Positions 46,721-55,128 of a stretch of 64,000 nt of DNA are shown here, piece after piece. The notes below the pieces were generated by a model. It did no database searches, was not told the origin of the DNA, and saw only the letters and a list, made by a program, of their open reading frames with translations. The stretch's first letter is position 1; every line of letters begins with the position of its first letter. The stretch spans positions 682,001-746,000 of the forward strand of contig NZ_LIVQ01000001.1 of assembly GCF_001905445.1 (NCBI RefSeq), given 5' to 3'. This stretch comes from Streptomyces sp. CB00455. Its GTDB lineage: Bacteria > Actinomycetota > Actinomycetes > Streptomycetales > Streptomycetaceae. The position numbers were made by a program, and so were the translations under genes.

Positions 46721-47533
46721 ATGAAGGTTCCCCAGGCCTGTGCGGTCGCCGCTGTGATCGCCCTGACCCTGACCACCTCCGGGTGCGGCGGTGACGACAA
46801 GGCCGCGGGAACCCTGTCCATCGGCATCAAGTTCGACCAGCCGGGCATCGGGATGCGGGAGACGGACGGGACCTTCACCGGCTTCGACGTGGACGTCGCC
46901 ACCTATGTGGCCAAGGAGCTGGGCTACACGCCGGACCGGATCGAGTTCAAGCAGGTCTACAGCAACGACCGCGAACTGCTGCTCCAGTACAACGAGGTGG
47001 AGTTCGTCGCCGCGAGCTACTCGATCAACGACAAGCGCAAGGAGAAGGTCGACTTCGCCGGCCCGTACTTCCTGGCCCATCAGGATCTGCTGGTCCGCGC
47101 CAACGACACCTCCATCAACAAGGCCGAGGACCTCAACAGCAAGCGCCTCTGCTCCGTCACCGGCTCCACCTCCGCGGAGAACGTGAAGAAGAACCTCGCC
47201 CCCAAGGCGAGCGTGCTGGAGCTTCCCGGGTACTCGGAGTGCCTCGTCGCCCTTGAGGACAACCTGGTCGACGCCATGACCACGGACAACTCGATCCTGG
47301 CCGGGTACGCGGCCCGGAAGGGCAACGAGGGCAAGTTCAAGCTGACGGGCCAGTCCCTCAGCAACGAGAACTACGGCATCGGCATCAAGAAGGGCGACAA
47401 GGAACTCCAGCAGAAGATCAACGCCGCGCTGAAGAAGATGGTCGCGGACGGCTCCTGGGAAGCGGCGGTGAAGAAGAACTTCGGCCCCGGCTACAAGTAC
47501 GAGCCCGCGCCGGCGGTCACCGCGGTCGGCTGA
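46721..47533 (+). CDS. Glutamate/amino-acid-binding lipoprotein of an ABC transporter, orphan
   Basis: 270 residues. Lipobox LTTSGC (Cys about residue 22), then a type II periplasmic-binding fold: LSIGIKFDQPGIGMRETDGTFTGFDVDVATYVAKELGY, SNDRELLLQYNEVEFVAASYSINDKRKEKVDFAGPYFLAHQDLLVRA, LCSVTGSTSAENVKKNL, YGIGIKKGDKELQQKIN. It is close to GluB proteins that feed the GluABCD importer. No permease or ATPase gene is adjacent on either side, so it must share membrane parts from elsewhere or act as a sensor/binding protein. Gaaag-type ribosome site upstream. Confidence 0.92.
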   Translation: MKVPQACAVAAVIALTLTTSGCGGDDKAAGTLSIGIKFDQPGIGMRETDGTFTGFDVDVATYVAKELGYTPDRIEFKQVYSNDRELLLQYNEVEFVAASYSINDKRKEKVDFAGPYFLAHQDLLVRANDTSINKAEDLNSKRLCSVTGSTSAENVKKNLAPKASVLELPGYSECLVALEDNLVDAMTTDNSILAGYAARKGNEGKFKLTGQSLSNENYGIGIKKGDKELQQKINAALKKMVADGSWEAAVKKNFGPGYKYEPAPAVTAVG

Positions 47534-47580
47534 CGGGCGGGCAACAGTCCGGCGCCCGGCGCCCGGCGGGGCAGCCCGCC

Positions 47581-47658
47581 GGACCACCCGGTCAGGCCAC
47601 CCGCTAGGCCACCGGGTCAGACCACCGGGTCAGGCCACCGGGTCAGGCCACCGGGGCC
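47581..47658. repeat. 13-base tandem repeat array over the 3' end of the DJ-1 gene
   Basis: Unit ggccaccgggtca or close variants occurs about six times (47581-47658). The innermost full copy (47633-47645) includes the DJ-1 stop codon at 47643-47645, so each downstream copy repeats a stop codon and the terminal Pro-Val-Ala codons on the coding strand. Confidence 0.85.
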
Positions 47659-48209
47659 TTGGCGCGCAGCACGGTCAGGAACTCCCGCATCCAGCGCGAG
47701 TGGTCGGGCCAGGCGCGGGCGGAGACCAGCGTGCCGTCGACCACGGTCTCGGAGTCCTCGAAGTCGGCCCCGGCCGCCTTCATGTCCGGCTCCAGCGCCG
47801 GATAGGCGGTCACCCGGCGGCCCGCCAGGCCCCCGGCAGCCGCGGTGATCAGAGGGCCGTGGCAGATCTGGGCGATGGGCTTGTCGGCCTCGGCGAAGGC
47901 GGCCAGGATCCGCCGCACCTCGGGGTCGTTGCGCAGGTACTCCGGCGCCCGGCCGCCCGGGACGACCAGGGCTGCGTAGTCCTCGGTCACCACCTGCGCG
48001 AAAGCCAGGTCAGCCGGCCAGGTGTAGCCGGGCTTCTCGGTGTAGGTGTCGAAGCCGTCCTCGAAGTCGTGGACCACGAACCGCAGTTTCTTGACGGACG
48101 GGGCCGCGATGTGGACCTCGTAGCCCTCCTCGCGCAGGCGCTGGTACGGATAGAGGACCTCCAGCGACTCGGCCGCGTCTCCGGTCACGATGAGGATCTT
48201 CACTGCCAT
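47643..48209 (-). CDS. DJ-1/PfpI-family protein (class I glutamine amidotransferase-like)
   Basis: 188 residues from ATG 48209 (gggagc upstream). Flavodoxin-like fold with the nucleophile elbow PIAQICHGPLITAAAG, in which the Cys is preceded by the expected Glu-type residue of KPIAQ, and TVVDGTLVSARAWPDHSRWMREFL, the typical ending. Substrate pattern (YTWPADLAF) fits the deglycase/protease-like branch. Such proteins protect from aldehydes or act as chaperones; the true role is uncertain. Its 3' end carries tandem repeats. Confidence 0.92.
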   Translation of the reverse strand: MAVKILIVTGDAAESLEVLYPYQRLREEGYEVHIAAPSVKKLRFVVHDFEDGFDTYTEKPGYTWPADLAFAQVVTEDYAALVVPGGRAPEYLRNDPEVRRILAAFAEADKPIAQICHGPLITAAAGGLAGRRVTAYPALEPDMKAAGADFEDSETVVDGTLVSARAWPDHSRWMREFLTVLRAKAPVA

Positions 48210-48423
48210 GGGCTGCTCCCAGGGAGGGCTGTTCACGGTCGGCTCGGCCCCGCCGGGGCCACCGCTACCCTTCCCGCGGCGCGCGGACGGCACACACCAA
48301 GGTCCGCACTGCCGACACATGGTTTTTACCTGTAGGGCACATGACAATGTGAGCCTCGCTCTGCCACCTGACATCCCGCCAATTCCCCGGGCGGGAGCGG
48401 TGCGTGTGGAGAGGTACCCCCAC

Positions 48424-49263
48424 GTGAAGAGAATCTCCCGCCTGACCCCCTGGGCGGCCGCCCTCGCGGCCGCCGCCCTGTTCGCCGTACCGGCGGCCGC
48501 CTCCGCCGGCCAGCAGCGGACGGCGGACGCCCACGCCGCCACCGCCGGATCGGCGGACGCCCACGCCGCCTCGGCCGCGTACGACTCCTACTACGCGGCG
48601 GCCGAAGGCAAGACCGGGGCCGCGCTCAAGACCGCCCTGCACAACATCATCAAGACGCAGTCCAAGGTGACCTACGACGGCGTGTGGAACGCCCTGAAGG
48701 TGACCGACCAGGACCCGGCGAACCCCAACAACGTCATCCTGGTCTACTCCGGCCGCTCGCAGTCCAAGAACACCAACGGCGGCGGCGTCAACGACTGGAA
48801 CCGCGAGCACGTCTGGGCCAAGAGCCACGGCGACTTCGGCACCGCCACCGGCCCGGGCACCGACCTGCACCACCTGCGCCCCGAGGACGTCACGGTCAAC
48901 AGCACCCGGGGCAACAAGGACTTCGACAAGGGCGGCAGCCCGGTCGCGGAGGCCCCCGGCAGCTTCACCGACGGCGACTCCTTCGAGCCGCGCGACGCGG
49001 TCAAGGGCGACGTGGCGCGGATGATCCTCTACATGGCCGTGCGCTATGACGGCGGAGACGGCTTCGCGGACCTCGAAGTCAACGACAAGGTCAACAATGG
49101 TTCGGCACCGGCCATCGGCCGGATCAGCCTGCTCAAGCAGTGGAACCAGCAGGACCCGCCGGACGCCTTCGAGCAGCGCCGCAACCAGGTCATATTCGAC
49201 ACCTACCAGCACAACCGCAACCCCTTCGTCGACCACCCGGAGTGGGTCAGCTCCATCTGGTGA
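48424..49263 (+). CDS. Secreted endonuclease I-family nuclease
   Basis: 279 residues from GTG 48424 (ggagagg 9 bases upstream). Signal peptide RLTPWAAALAAAALFAVPAAASAG, then an Ala-rich spacer with a duplicated TADAHAA segment. Endonuclease_1 motifs: VYSGRSQ, NDWNREHVWAKSHGDFG (catalytic His), DLHHLRPEDVTVNSTRGNKDF, and the helix MILYMAVRYDGGDG. The enzyme is a beta-beta-alpha-metal nuclease that degrades extracellular DNA, probably for nutrient recovery or in mycelial turnover. Convergent with the OYE gene. Confidence 0.93.
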   Translation: MKRISRLTPWAAALAAAALFAVPAAASAGQQRTADAHAATAGSADAHAASAAYDSYYAAAEGKTGAALKTALHNIIKTQSKVTYDGVWNALKVTDQDPANPNNVILVYSGRSQSKNTNGGGVNDWNREHVWAKSHGDFGTATGPGTDLHHLRPEDVTVNSTRGNKDFDKGGSPVAEAPGSFTDGDSFEPRDAVKGDVARMILYMAVRYDGGDGFADLEVNDKVNNGSAPAIGRISLLKQWNQQDPPDAFEQRRNQVIFDTYQHNRNPFVDHPEWVSSIW

Positions 49264-49282
49264 CGATCCTGACGCCGGGCAC

Positions 49283-49330
49283 GGCGCTGCCGCTCACCGG
49301 GCCCCCGGGCCCGCTGTCGGCGGCAGCGCC
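49283..49330. terminator. Probable bidirectional terminator between endonuclease and OYE genes
   Basis: ggcgctgccg (49283-49292) is repeated as its exact reverse complement cggcagcgcc (49321-49330); the loop itself contains a smaller cccgggcccccgggcccg hairpin. Confidence 0.6.
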
Positions 49331-49383
49331 GGACCGGCCGGCTCGTTCAGCAGCGGCAGGCGGCAGTGCCTGCGGGACAGCCC

Positions 49384-50454
49384 TCAGCGGGCGGGGTAGT
49401 CCGTGTAGCCGCGGGCGTCGCCGCCGAAGAAGGTGGAGGGGTCCGGGGTGTTGTACGGGCCCTGCGTCCGCAGCCGCTCCGGCAGGTCGGGGTTGGCGAG
49501 GAAGAGGGCGCCGAAGGCCAGGACGTCCGCGGTGCCGTCCTCGACGAGGGCGAGGGCGCGGTGGTCGGTGGGCCCCTCGGTGGCGGGGTTGAGCACGAGC
49601 GGGCCGGAGAAGTGCTTGCGCAGCGCCAGGGTTGTCTCCCGGGCGTCGGGCCCGTACTCCATCAGGTGCAGGTAGGCCAGGCCCAGGCCGTCGATCTCCT
49701 TGACCAGGGCCTCGTAGAGGGGCTGCGGGTCCGGCTCGGCGCCGGCCATGTCGTTGTACGGGTTCCCGGGCGAAAGGCGCAGGCCGGTGCGCTCGGCTCC
49801 GATCGCCGCGGAAACGGCCTTGACGAGCTCCACGGCGCAGCGGATCCGGTTCTCGGTGGTGCCGCCCCACTCGTCGTCGCGCCGGTTGGTGCCCGGCGCC
49901 AGGAACTGGTGGATCAGGTAGCCGTTGGCCCCGTGCAGCTCCACCCCGTCGAAACCGGCCTCCACCGCGTTGCGGGCGGCCTCGGCGAAGTCGGCGATGG
50001 TCGCCCGCACCTCGGCGCCGGTCAGCGCGCGGGGGGTCACGAAGTCCTGGGCGCCCTCCGCGGTGAACACCTGCCCCTTCGGGGTCACCGCGGAGGGCGC
50101 GACGGGGACGAGGCCGTCGGGCAGCAGGGACGGGTGGCCGATGCGGCCGGCGTGCATGAGCTGGGCGAAGATCCGGCCGCCCGCCGCGTGCACCGAGTCG
50201 GTGACCCGGCGCCAGGCCGCGACCTGCTCCGCGCTGTGCAGCCCGGGGGTGTAGGGGTAGCCCTGCCCGACGACCGAGGGCTGGATCCCCTCGGAGATGA
50301 TCAGGCCGGCGGAGGCGCGCTGGGTGTAGTACTCGACGACCAGATCCGTCGGGAGCCCGCCCTCCGCGGCGCGGCTGCGGGTCATGGGAGCCACGGCGAT
50401 CCGGTTCGGGAGGGTGCCGCCGGCGATGCGAATGGGGTCGAACGCGCTGGTCAT
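49384..50454 (-). CDS. Old yellow enzyme-type alkene reductase (FMN)
   Basis: 356 residues from ATG 50454. OYE/TIM-barrel FMN motifs: PMTRSRAAEGGLPTDLVVEYYTQRASAGLIISEGIQPS, AQLMHAGRIGHPSLLP (His pair region), DGVELHGANGYLIHQFLAPGTNRRDDEWGG and LRLSPGNPYNDMAGAEPD, FGALFLANPDLPERL. It reduces activated C=C bonds with NAD(P)H. Divergent from a MarR gene across two identical operator-like sites, so the enzyme is probably induced by electrophiles through that repressor. Confidence 0.94.
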   Translation of the reverse strand: MTSAFDPIRIAGGTLPNRIAVAPMTRSRAAEGGLPTDLVVEYYTQRASAGLIISEGIQPSVVGQGYPYTPGLHSAEQVAAWRRVTDSVHAAGGRIFAQLMHAGRIGHPSLLPDGLVPVAPSAVTPKGQVFTAEGAQDFVTPRALTGAEVRATIADFAEAARNAVEAGFDGVELHGANGYLIHQFLAPGTNRRDDEWGGTTENRIRCAVELVKAVSAAIGAERTGLRLSPGNPYNDMAGAEPDPQPLYEALVKEIDGLGLAYLHLMEYGPDARETTLALRKHFSGPLVLNPATEGPTDHRALALVEDGTADVLAFGALFLANPDLPERLRTQGPYNTPDPSTFFGGDARGYTDYPAR

Positions 50455-50473
50455 ATGCGCCTCATAAAGATAG

Positions 50474-50485
50474 TTGGTCGGCCAA
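50474..50485. promoter_or_regulatory. MarR-type operator, copy 1
   Basis: ttggtcggccaa, with ttgg...ccaa dyad arms; identical to the copy at 50520-50531. It is 20 bases before the OYE start. Confidence 0.7.
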
Positions 50486-50519
50486 TGAATGGCCATGGGG
50501 TTGCACCCTACCCCATTAC

Positions 50520-50531
50520 TTGGTCGGCCAA
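50520..50531. promoter_or_regulatory. MarR-type operator, copy 2
   Basis: ttggtcggccaa, an exact copy of the site 46 bases away, 159 bases upstream of the MarR start codon at 50690, probably near its promoter. Confidence 0.65.
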
Positions 50532-50689
50532 GGTAAAGAGCGTGTGACGGTAGGATCCAGGGACGGGGCACGGAGTGCGTCCGGCCGCCGTCGACCGGAC
50601 GCGATCGCAGTCGCCGCGACCAAGACACCGTGAACGAAGACGCCGTGAACGCAAGGACCGCAAGGACCGCAAGGAAAGGGAGCGCTGCC

Positions 50690-51229
50690 ATGACCGCGCC
50701 AACCGCCCGGGAACCCCGCTCGCCCGCGGAGTGCGCCCCGGTGCCCAGCGCCGTGCTGGACGGGCCGGTCAGCCACGCCATCAGCCGCGTCGCCCGGCTC
50801 CACCGGATCGCGGCGGGCCGGGCCCTGCGCGAGCTGGGGCTCCATCCGGGACAGGAGTTCCTGATGATGCACCTGTGGGACTGCGGCGCCGTGCGCCAGT
50901 CCGAGCTGATCAAATCGGTCGGGCTCGACCCCTCGACGGTGACCAAGATGCTCCAGCGCCTCGAACAGGCCGGACACGTACGCCGCCGCCCCGACCCCTG
51001 CGACCGGCGGGCGTCACTCGTCGAGGCCACCGACACCAGCCGGGGGCTCCTGGCCCGGGTGCGCACGGCCTGGGGCGAGCTGGAGCGGCAGACCCTGGAG
51101 GGGCTGGACGAGGCCGAGCGTGCGGAGCTGACCCGCCTGCTGGGCAAGGTGGAGGCGACCTTGTGCACGGGGGCCGCACAAGCCGGCCCGGCGGAGTGCG
51201 ACGCCGCCTTGCGGGGCCCCGCGCACTAG
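50690..51229 (+). CDS. MarR-family transcriptional regulator
   Basis: 179 residues from ATG 50690 (aaagggag upstream; an in-frame ATG at 50630 gives a repetitive, unlikely N-terminus). Winged HTH: AVRQSELIKSVGLDPSTVTKMLQRLEQAGHVRRRPDPCDRRASLVEATDTSRGLL. Divergent from the OYE gene and surrounded by ttggtcggccaa sites. Its stop overlaps the GH20 stop (51226-51229) by 4 bases. Upstream of the start is a short tandem repeat cgcaaggac. Confidence 0.93.
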   Translation: MTAPTAREPRSPAECAPVPSAVLDGPVSHAISRVARLHRIAAGRALRELGLHPGQEFLMMHLWDCGAVRQSELIKSVGLDPSTVTKMLQRLEQAGHVRRRPDPCDRRASLVEATDTSRGLLARVRTAWGELERQTLEGLDEAERAELTRLLGKVEATLCTGAAQAGPAECDAALRGPAH

Positions 51230-52890
51230 TCAGCCGGCGCCGAGGAGCCGCCGGGCGGGTCCAGCCGGTCGGCGAGCGTCTGGAAACCGGTCCAGGGAAG
51301 TGCGGGCGTGCGCGCGTCCCAGACCTTCTGGGAGAGCGCGGCGAGCGGCAGGCGGATGCCCGCCGCCACCTGGTCCTGGGTCTGTGCGCCGGCCAGGTCG
51401 GCCCAGACGGCGAGCCGGCCGCCCAGGATCTGCTTGCCGTACTGCGCCGGGACCGCGGTGGTGCCGCGCAGGACCAGCGGGGTCCACTGCTCGTAGATGC
51501 GGCGTCCGGTGGGGTAGGCGAAGTCGTTCGGCTCGCCCAGCACGTAGTACAGGTACTCGTCGTTGAGGTTCACGACCTTGCGGCCCTCGCGCAGGTACTC
51601 CAGCGGCGGGCGGGCGCCGATCTCCTTGCCGGTCCAGTATTCGACCTGGAGGTCCTTCGCCGCGCTCGCGACGCCGCCGCGGAAGAAGCCGTCGTTCCAC
51701 GCCTTGAGCGTCTTGCCCGAGGGACGCACCACGGCCGCGCGGTCGTTGAGCCAGCCGGTCGCCAGGTCCTGGACCCGGGCCGCGGCCCCGTACCGCTGCC
51801 GGGCGGCGCGTGCGAGCTGCGGGAAGGAGGCTTCGGGGTCGCGGACCACCAGGGCCTGGTACTCGTCGGCGCCCAGGTGCCAGGCCCCTCCGGGGAACAA
51901 CGGCTGGTACTCGCGCAGCAGTTCGTCGACGAGCTTGGCGGAGGCGGGGTTGGATATGTCCACCGCCCCCTTCACCGCCCTGCCCTGTGCGTCACGCAGT
52001 TGCAGTTCAGGGTGGGCCCGCAGCACCGCGCCGAGGTGTCCGGGCGAATCGATCTCGGGGACGACGGTGATGTGCAGCCGCGAGGCCAGTGCGGTGATGC
52101 CGCGCACCTGGGCCTTGGTGAGGTGCGGGGTGGAGACGATCTCGGGATGGCTGTCGGATGCGATCCGGAAGGCCTGGTCGTCGGAGAAGTGCAGGCCGAG
52201 CTGGTTCAGTTTGAGGTCGGCCATCTCCCGCAGCCGGTCCTCTATCCAGTCCGGGGTGAAGTTCTTGCGGGCTATGTCGAGGTTGAGGCCGCGCTGGGGC
52301 CGCGCGGGCCCGTCGCGCACGGTGCCCTCGGGGGCCGAACCGGCGCTGCGCACGGCCTGTTTGAGGGTGCGGGTGCCGTAGAAGACGCCCGCTTCGTCGG
52401 GGCCGGTGATCCGGACCCGGCCGTCCGCGACGGCGAGCGTGTAGGACTCGGCCGGACCTGACTCGCGCGTTCCGAGGGCCAGTTGGACATCCCCGGGGCG
52501 CGCCTCCTTGGACTCGGCGTATCCCATGCCGAGTTCACGGGCGAGCAGGGTGCCCTCGTCGGACAGGGCCGCCTTGTCCGCGGGCGCCACGACCACGCGG
52601 GCCGCGGCGGCCGGCTTCCAGCCGGGACCCCGCGCGGGGACGTGCTCCCGTACGGCCGGGATGGTGCGCGGAGCGGCGGACAGCGGGTAGGTCGGCGACG
52701 GGGACGGGGTGTCGCCGGGGGCCGTGGCCGGGCCCGGCGTGCCGCCGCCGGGGCTCTGGGCGGCGGGACTCGGGGCGGCGGGGGCGTCGGAGGCGGCGGA
52801 GCAGCCGGGGACGGCAAGGGCGACCAGCGCGGCGGCGGTGGCCGTCGCGCTGACGTGGACCCTCCTGTGAAGCCTCGGTTTCCGCATCAT
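51226..52890 (-). CDS. Beta-N-acetylhexosaminidase (GH20) lipoprotein
   Basis: 554 residues from ATG 52890. Lipobox LVALAVPGC then a Pro/Ala/Ser linker of about 50 residues. GH20b-like N-domain (VVVAPADKAALSDEGTLLARELGMGYAES) and a TIM barrel: RGLNLDIARKNFTPDWIEDRLREMADLKLNQLGLHFSDDQAFRI, VVPEIDSPGHLGAVL, and the catalytic acid pair in WHLGADEYQ (Asp-Glu). The nucleophile is the substrate acetamido group. It removes terminal GlcNAc/GalNAc outside the cell, probably from chitin or wall fragments. Confidence 0.95.
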   Translation of the reverse strand: MMRKPRLHRRVHVSATATAAALVALAVPGCSAASDAPAAPSPAAQSPGGGTPGPATAPGDTPSPSPTYPLSAAPRTIPAVREHVPARGPGWKPAAAARVVVAPADKAALSDEGTLLARELGMGYAESKEARPGDVQLALGTRESGPAESYTLAVADGRVRITGPDEAGVFYGTRTLKQAVRSAGSAPEGTVRDGPARPQRGLNLDIARKNFTPDWIEDRLREMADLKLNQLGLHFSDDQAFRIASDSHPEIVSTPHLTKAQVRGITALASRLHITVVPEIDSPGHLGAVLRAHPELQLRDAQGRAVKGAVDISNPASAKLVDELLREYQPLFPGGAWHLGADEYQALVVRDPEASFPQLARAARQRYGAAARVQDLATGWLNDRAAVVRPSGKTLKAWNDGFFRGGVASAAKDLQVEYWTGKEIGARPPLEYLREGRKVVNLNDEYLYYVLGEPNDFAYPTGRRIYEQWTPLVLRGTTAVPAQYGKQILGGRLAVWADLAGAQTQDQVAAGIRLPLAALSQKVWDARTPALPWTGFQTLADRLDPPGGSSAPAD

Positions 52891-53008
52891 GCACCAGTGT
52901 TCCCCGTACCAAAGTGGCACGGGGGGCACGGACGCGCGACCCGGCGGGCCCGGCTCCGCGGGTCGCGGCGGGGCGTCGGACCGGGGCAGCGGACCCCGGA
53001 CCCGGGCA

Positions 53009-53163
53009 TCAGGTCAGGGTGTCGAGCGCCGCGGCGGCCAAGCCCTGGTCCTGCTCCGGGGGCGCCGCCGCCGACTGCGAGGGCGCCGATGAGACGGCCC
53101 TCGCGGTGGACCGGCAGCCCGGCCGCGATGGACGGCAGCGGCCCGTCGAGGGGAACCGGTCGG
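53009..53163 (-). pseudogene. Remnant of an HbpS/GlcG-like haem-binding protein (C-terminal end, frameshifted)
   Basis: On the minus strand, LPSIAAGLPVHREGRLIGALAV matches the family GGVPVxxxGxVIGAIGVSG segment. After about one base is gained the sense continues as PPEQDQGLAAAALDTL followed by a stop at 53009-53011, again the family ending. No N-terminal two-thirds exists: the fragment begins where the MFS gene ends (53164). The family assignment is by pattern only. Confidence 0.6.
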
Positions 53164-54411
53164 TCAGTGGCGGGCGGCGGCGCATCCCGCCGGCTCGGGC
53201 GCCGCCGGCCGGGCGGCCGCCGGCTCGGTGACCGCGGCGGCCCTGCCGCCGGCTGCACGTCCTGCCGTACGGCGCTCCAGCGCTCCGGACAGGAGCGCGA
53301 GGACGAGGGCGGAGGCGGCCAGTGCCGCGCCGACCCAGTTCGGGGCGGTCCAGCCCAGTCCGGCGGCGATCACGAGGCCGCCGAGCCAGGCGGCGAGGGC
53401 GTTGCCCAGGTTGAAGGCGCCGATGTTCACGGCGGAGGCCAGGGTCGGCGCACCGGCGGCCTGGTCGAGGACGCGCTTCTGGAGCGGGGGCACGGTCGCG
53501 AAGCCGAGGGCGCCGATGAGCACGACGGTCACGGCGGCGCCGGCCTTGGAGTGGGCGGTGAGCGTGAAGAGGGCCAGTGTGACGGCGAGCGCGCCCAGGG
53601 AGACGTACAGCATCGGCATGAGGGCGCGGTCGGCGTACCGGCCGCCGATGAGGTTGCCTGCGACCATGCCGAGGCCGAACAGGACGAGCAGCCAGGTGAC
53701 GGAGGAGCCGGCGAAGCCGGCGACGTTCGTCATCATCGGGGTGATGTAGGTGATCGCGGCGAAGACGCCGCCGAAGCCGAGGACGGTCATCGCCATCGCG
53801 AGCAGCACCTGGACGTTGCGGAAGGCGGCCACCTCGCGGCGGATCCGTACGCCGCCTTCGGGCCGGGGCAGTTCGGGTACCAGGCGGGCGATGCCGAGCA
53901 GGCCGAGGACGCCGAGCGCGGCGACGATCAGGAAGGTGATGCGCCAGCCGAGCGTCTGGCCGACGAGGGTGCCGAGCGGGACGCCGACCACGTTGGCCAC
54001 CGTCAGGCCGGTGAACATCATGGCGATCGCTCCGGCCTTCTTCTCGGGGACGACGAGTTCGGCGGCGACGACCGCACCGATGCCGAAGAAAGCTCCGTGG
54101 GCGAGGGAGGCGACGACGCGGCCGGCGAGCATGATCCCGAAGGCGGGGGCGAGCGCGGAGAGCACGTTGCCCGCGATGAAGAGGCCCATGAGCAGCATCA
54201 GCATCCGCTTGCGCGGGATCCTCGTGCCGAGGACGGTCATCAGGGGCGCCCCCAGGACCACCCCGAGGGCGTACCCCGTGACGAGGAAGCCCGCAGTGGG
54301 GATGGACACGCCGTAGTCGGCGGCGACCTCGGGGAGCAGGCCCATGATCACGAACTCGGTGGTGCCGATCCCGAAGGCCCCGATGGCAAGGGCGAGGAGT
54401 GCGAGAGGCAT
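53164..54411 (-). CDS. MFS transporter (DHA1 drug-efflux type, AraJ/CynX-like)
   Basis: 415 residues from ATG 54411. Twelve membrane helices: LALLALAIGAFGIGTTEFVIMGLLPEVAADYGVSIPTAGFLVTGYALGVVLGAP, then the loop GTRIPRKRMLMLLM, FTGLTVANVVGVPLGTLVGQTLGWR, FALITYITPMM-like FAAITYITPMMTNVAGF, VPPLQKRVLDQA. The GTTEFVIMGLLPEVAxDxxVS block is typical of arabinose-efflux and chloramphenicol-like exporters. Divergent from a MarR gene, so induction by an exported toxic compound is likely. It cuts into the haem-binding remnant at its 3' end. Confidence 0.92.
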   Translation of the reverse strand: MPLALLALAIGAFGIGTTEFVIMGLLPEVAADYGVSIPTAGFLVTGYALGVVLGAPLMTVLGTRIPRKRMLMLLMGLFIAGNVLSALAPAFGIMLAGRVVASLAHGAFFGIGAVVAAELVVPEKKAGAIAMMFTGLTVANVVGVPLGTLVGQTLGWRITFLIVAALGVLGLLGIARLVPELPRPEGGVRIRREVAAFRNVQVLLAMAMTVLGFGGVFAAITYITPMMTNVAGFAGSSVTWLLVLFGLGMVAGNLIGGRYADRALMPMLYVSLGALAVTLALFTLTAHSKAGAAVTVVLIGALGFATVPPLQKRVLDQAAGAPTLASAVNIGAFNLGNALAAWLGGLVIAAGLGWTAPNWVGAALAASALVLALLSGALERRTAGRAAGGRAAAVTEPAAARPAAPEPAGCAAARH

Positions 54412-54509
54412 GAGGGGAAGGCGCCCTTCAGGAAGGTGGAAGTACGGGCGGCCCGGGCCGCCGGGGGCGCGGCATCTTTGCCGTCGCTGCTTACGTGCGT
54501 CCACATTAA

Positions 54510-54547
54510 TTGCAGACGCGGGATATTTGCAAGCGCGGGCTATTGCA
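54510..54547. promoter_or_regulatory. Direct-repeat operator region between MFS and MarR
   Basis: ttgcagacgcgggatat (54510) is followed by ttgcaagcgcgggctat (54527) and a third ttgca (54543): starts 17 and 16 bases apart. It lies 53 bases before the MarR start, over its likely promoter. A MarR dimer could bind pairs of these sites. Confidence 0.55.
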
Positions 54548-54599
54548 TAGGTGGCCTATCCTGGTGACACACGACCAGACGCCTCCAAGGAGGAGCCCC

Positions 54600-55061
54600 A
54601 TGACGGCCACGGACAGCGCGCTCACCGCCCTCGCGCAGGGCTGGTGCGCCCTCTCGCTGCTCCACGGGCGGATCGAGGCGCACATCGAGCGGGCGCTCCA
54701 GGCGGGCCACGCCCTCAGCGTGCGCGAGTACTCACTGCTCGACGTGCTGAGCCGCCAGCACAGCGGTCCGGGCGGGCACCTGCGGATGCACCAGGTCGCC
54801 GAGTCGGTGGTGCTCAGCCAGAGCGCGACGACCCGCCTGGTCAGCCGGCTGGAGGACCGCGGGCTGCTGAGCCGCTACATCTGCGACACCGATCGCCGCG
54901 GCATCTACACCGATGTGAGCGGGGCCGGCCTGGCCCTGCTGGCCGCGGCCCGGCCCACGAACGACGCCGCCCTGCGGGAAGCGCTGGACGAGGCGGCGCG
55001 CAATCCCGAGCTGGCCCCGCTGGTCGCCGCGGTGGAGAACACCCGGCCGACGGCCTCGTAG
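54600..55061 (+). CDS. MarR-family transcriptional regulator
   Basis: 153 residues from ATG 54600 (aaggaggag upstream). Winged HTH: HALSVREYSLLDVLSRQ, HQVAESVVLSQSATTRLVSRLEDRGLLSRYICDTDRRGIYTDVSGAGLALLAAA. Divergent from the MFS efflux gene with direct repeats between, a common efflux-repressor arrangement. The 3' neighbour on the other strand is the anti-sigma-like gene. Confidence 0.93.
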   Translation: MTATDSALTALAQGWCALSLLHGRIEAHIERALQAGHALSVREYSLLDVLSRQHSGPGGHLRMHQVAESVVLSQSATTRLVSRLEDRGLLSRYICDTDRRGIYTDVSGAGLALLAAARPTNDAALREALDEAARNPELAPLVAAVENTRPTAS

Positions 55062-55128
55062 GTCACGGGCGCTCCCGCGAGGGGGCCTGCGCGCGGCGGG
55101 CCAGGGCCCTGCCCTTCCCTTCCACGGG

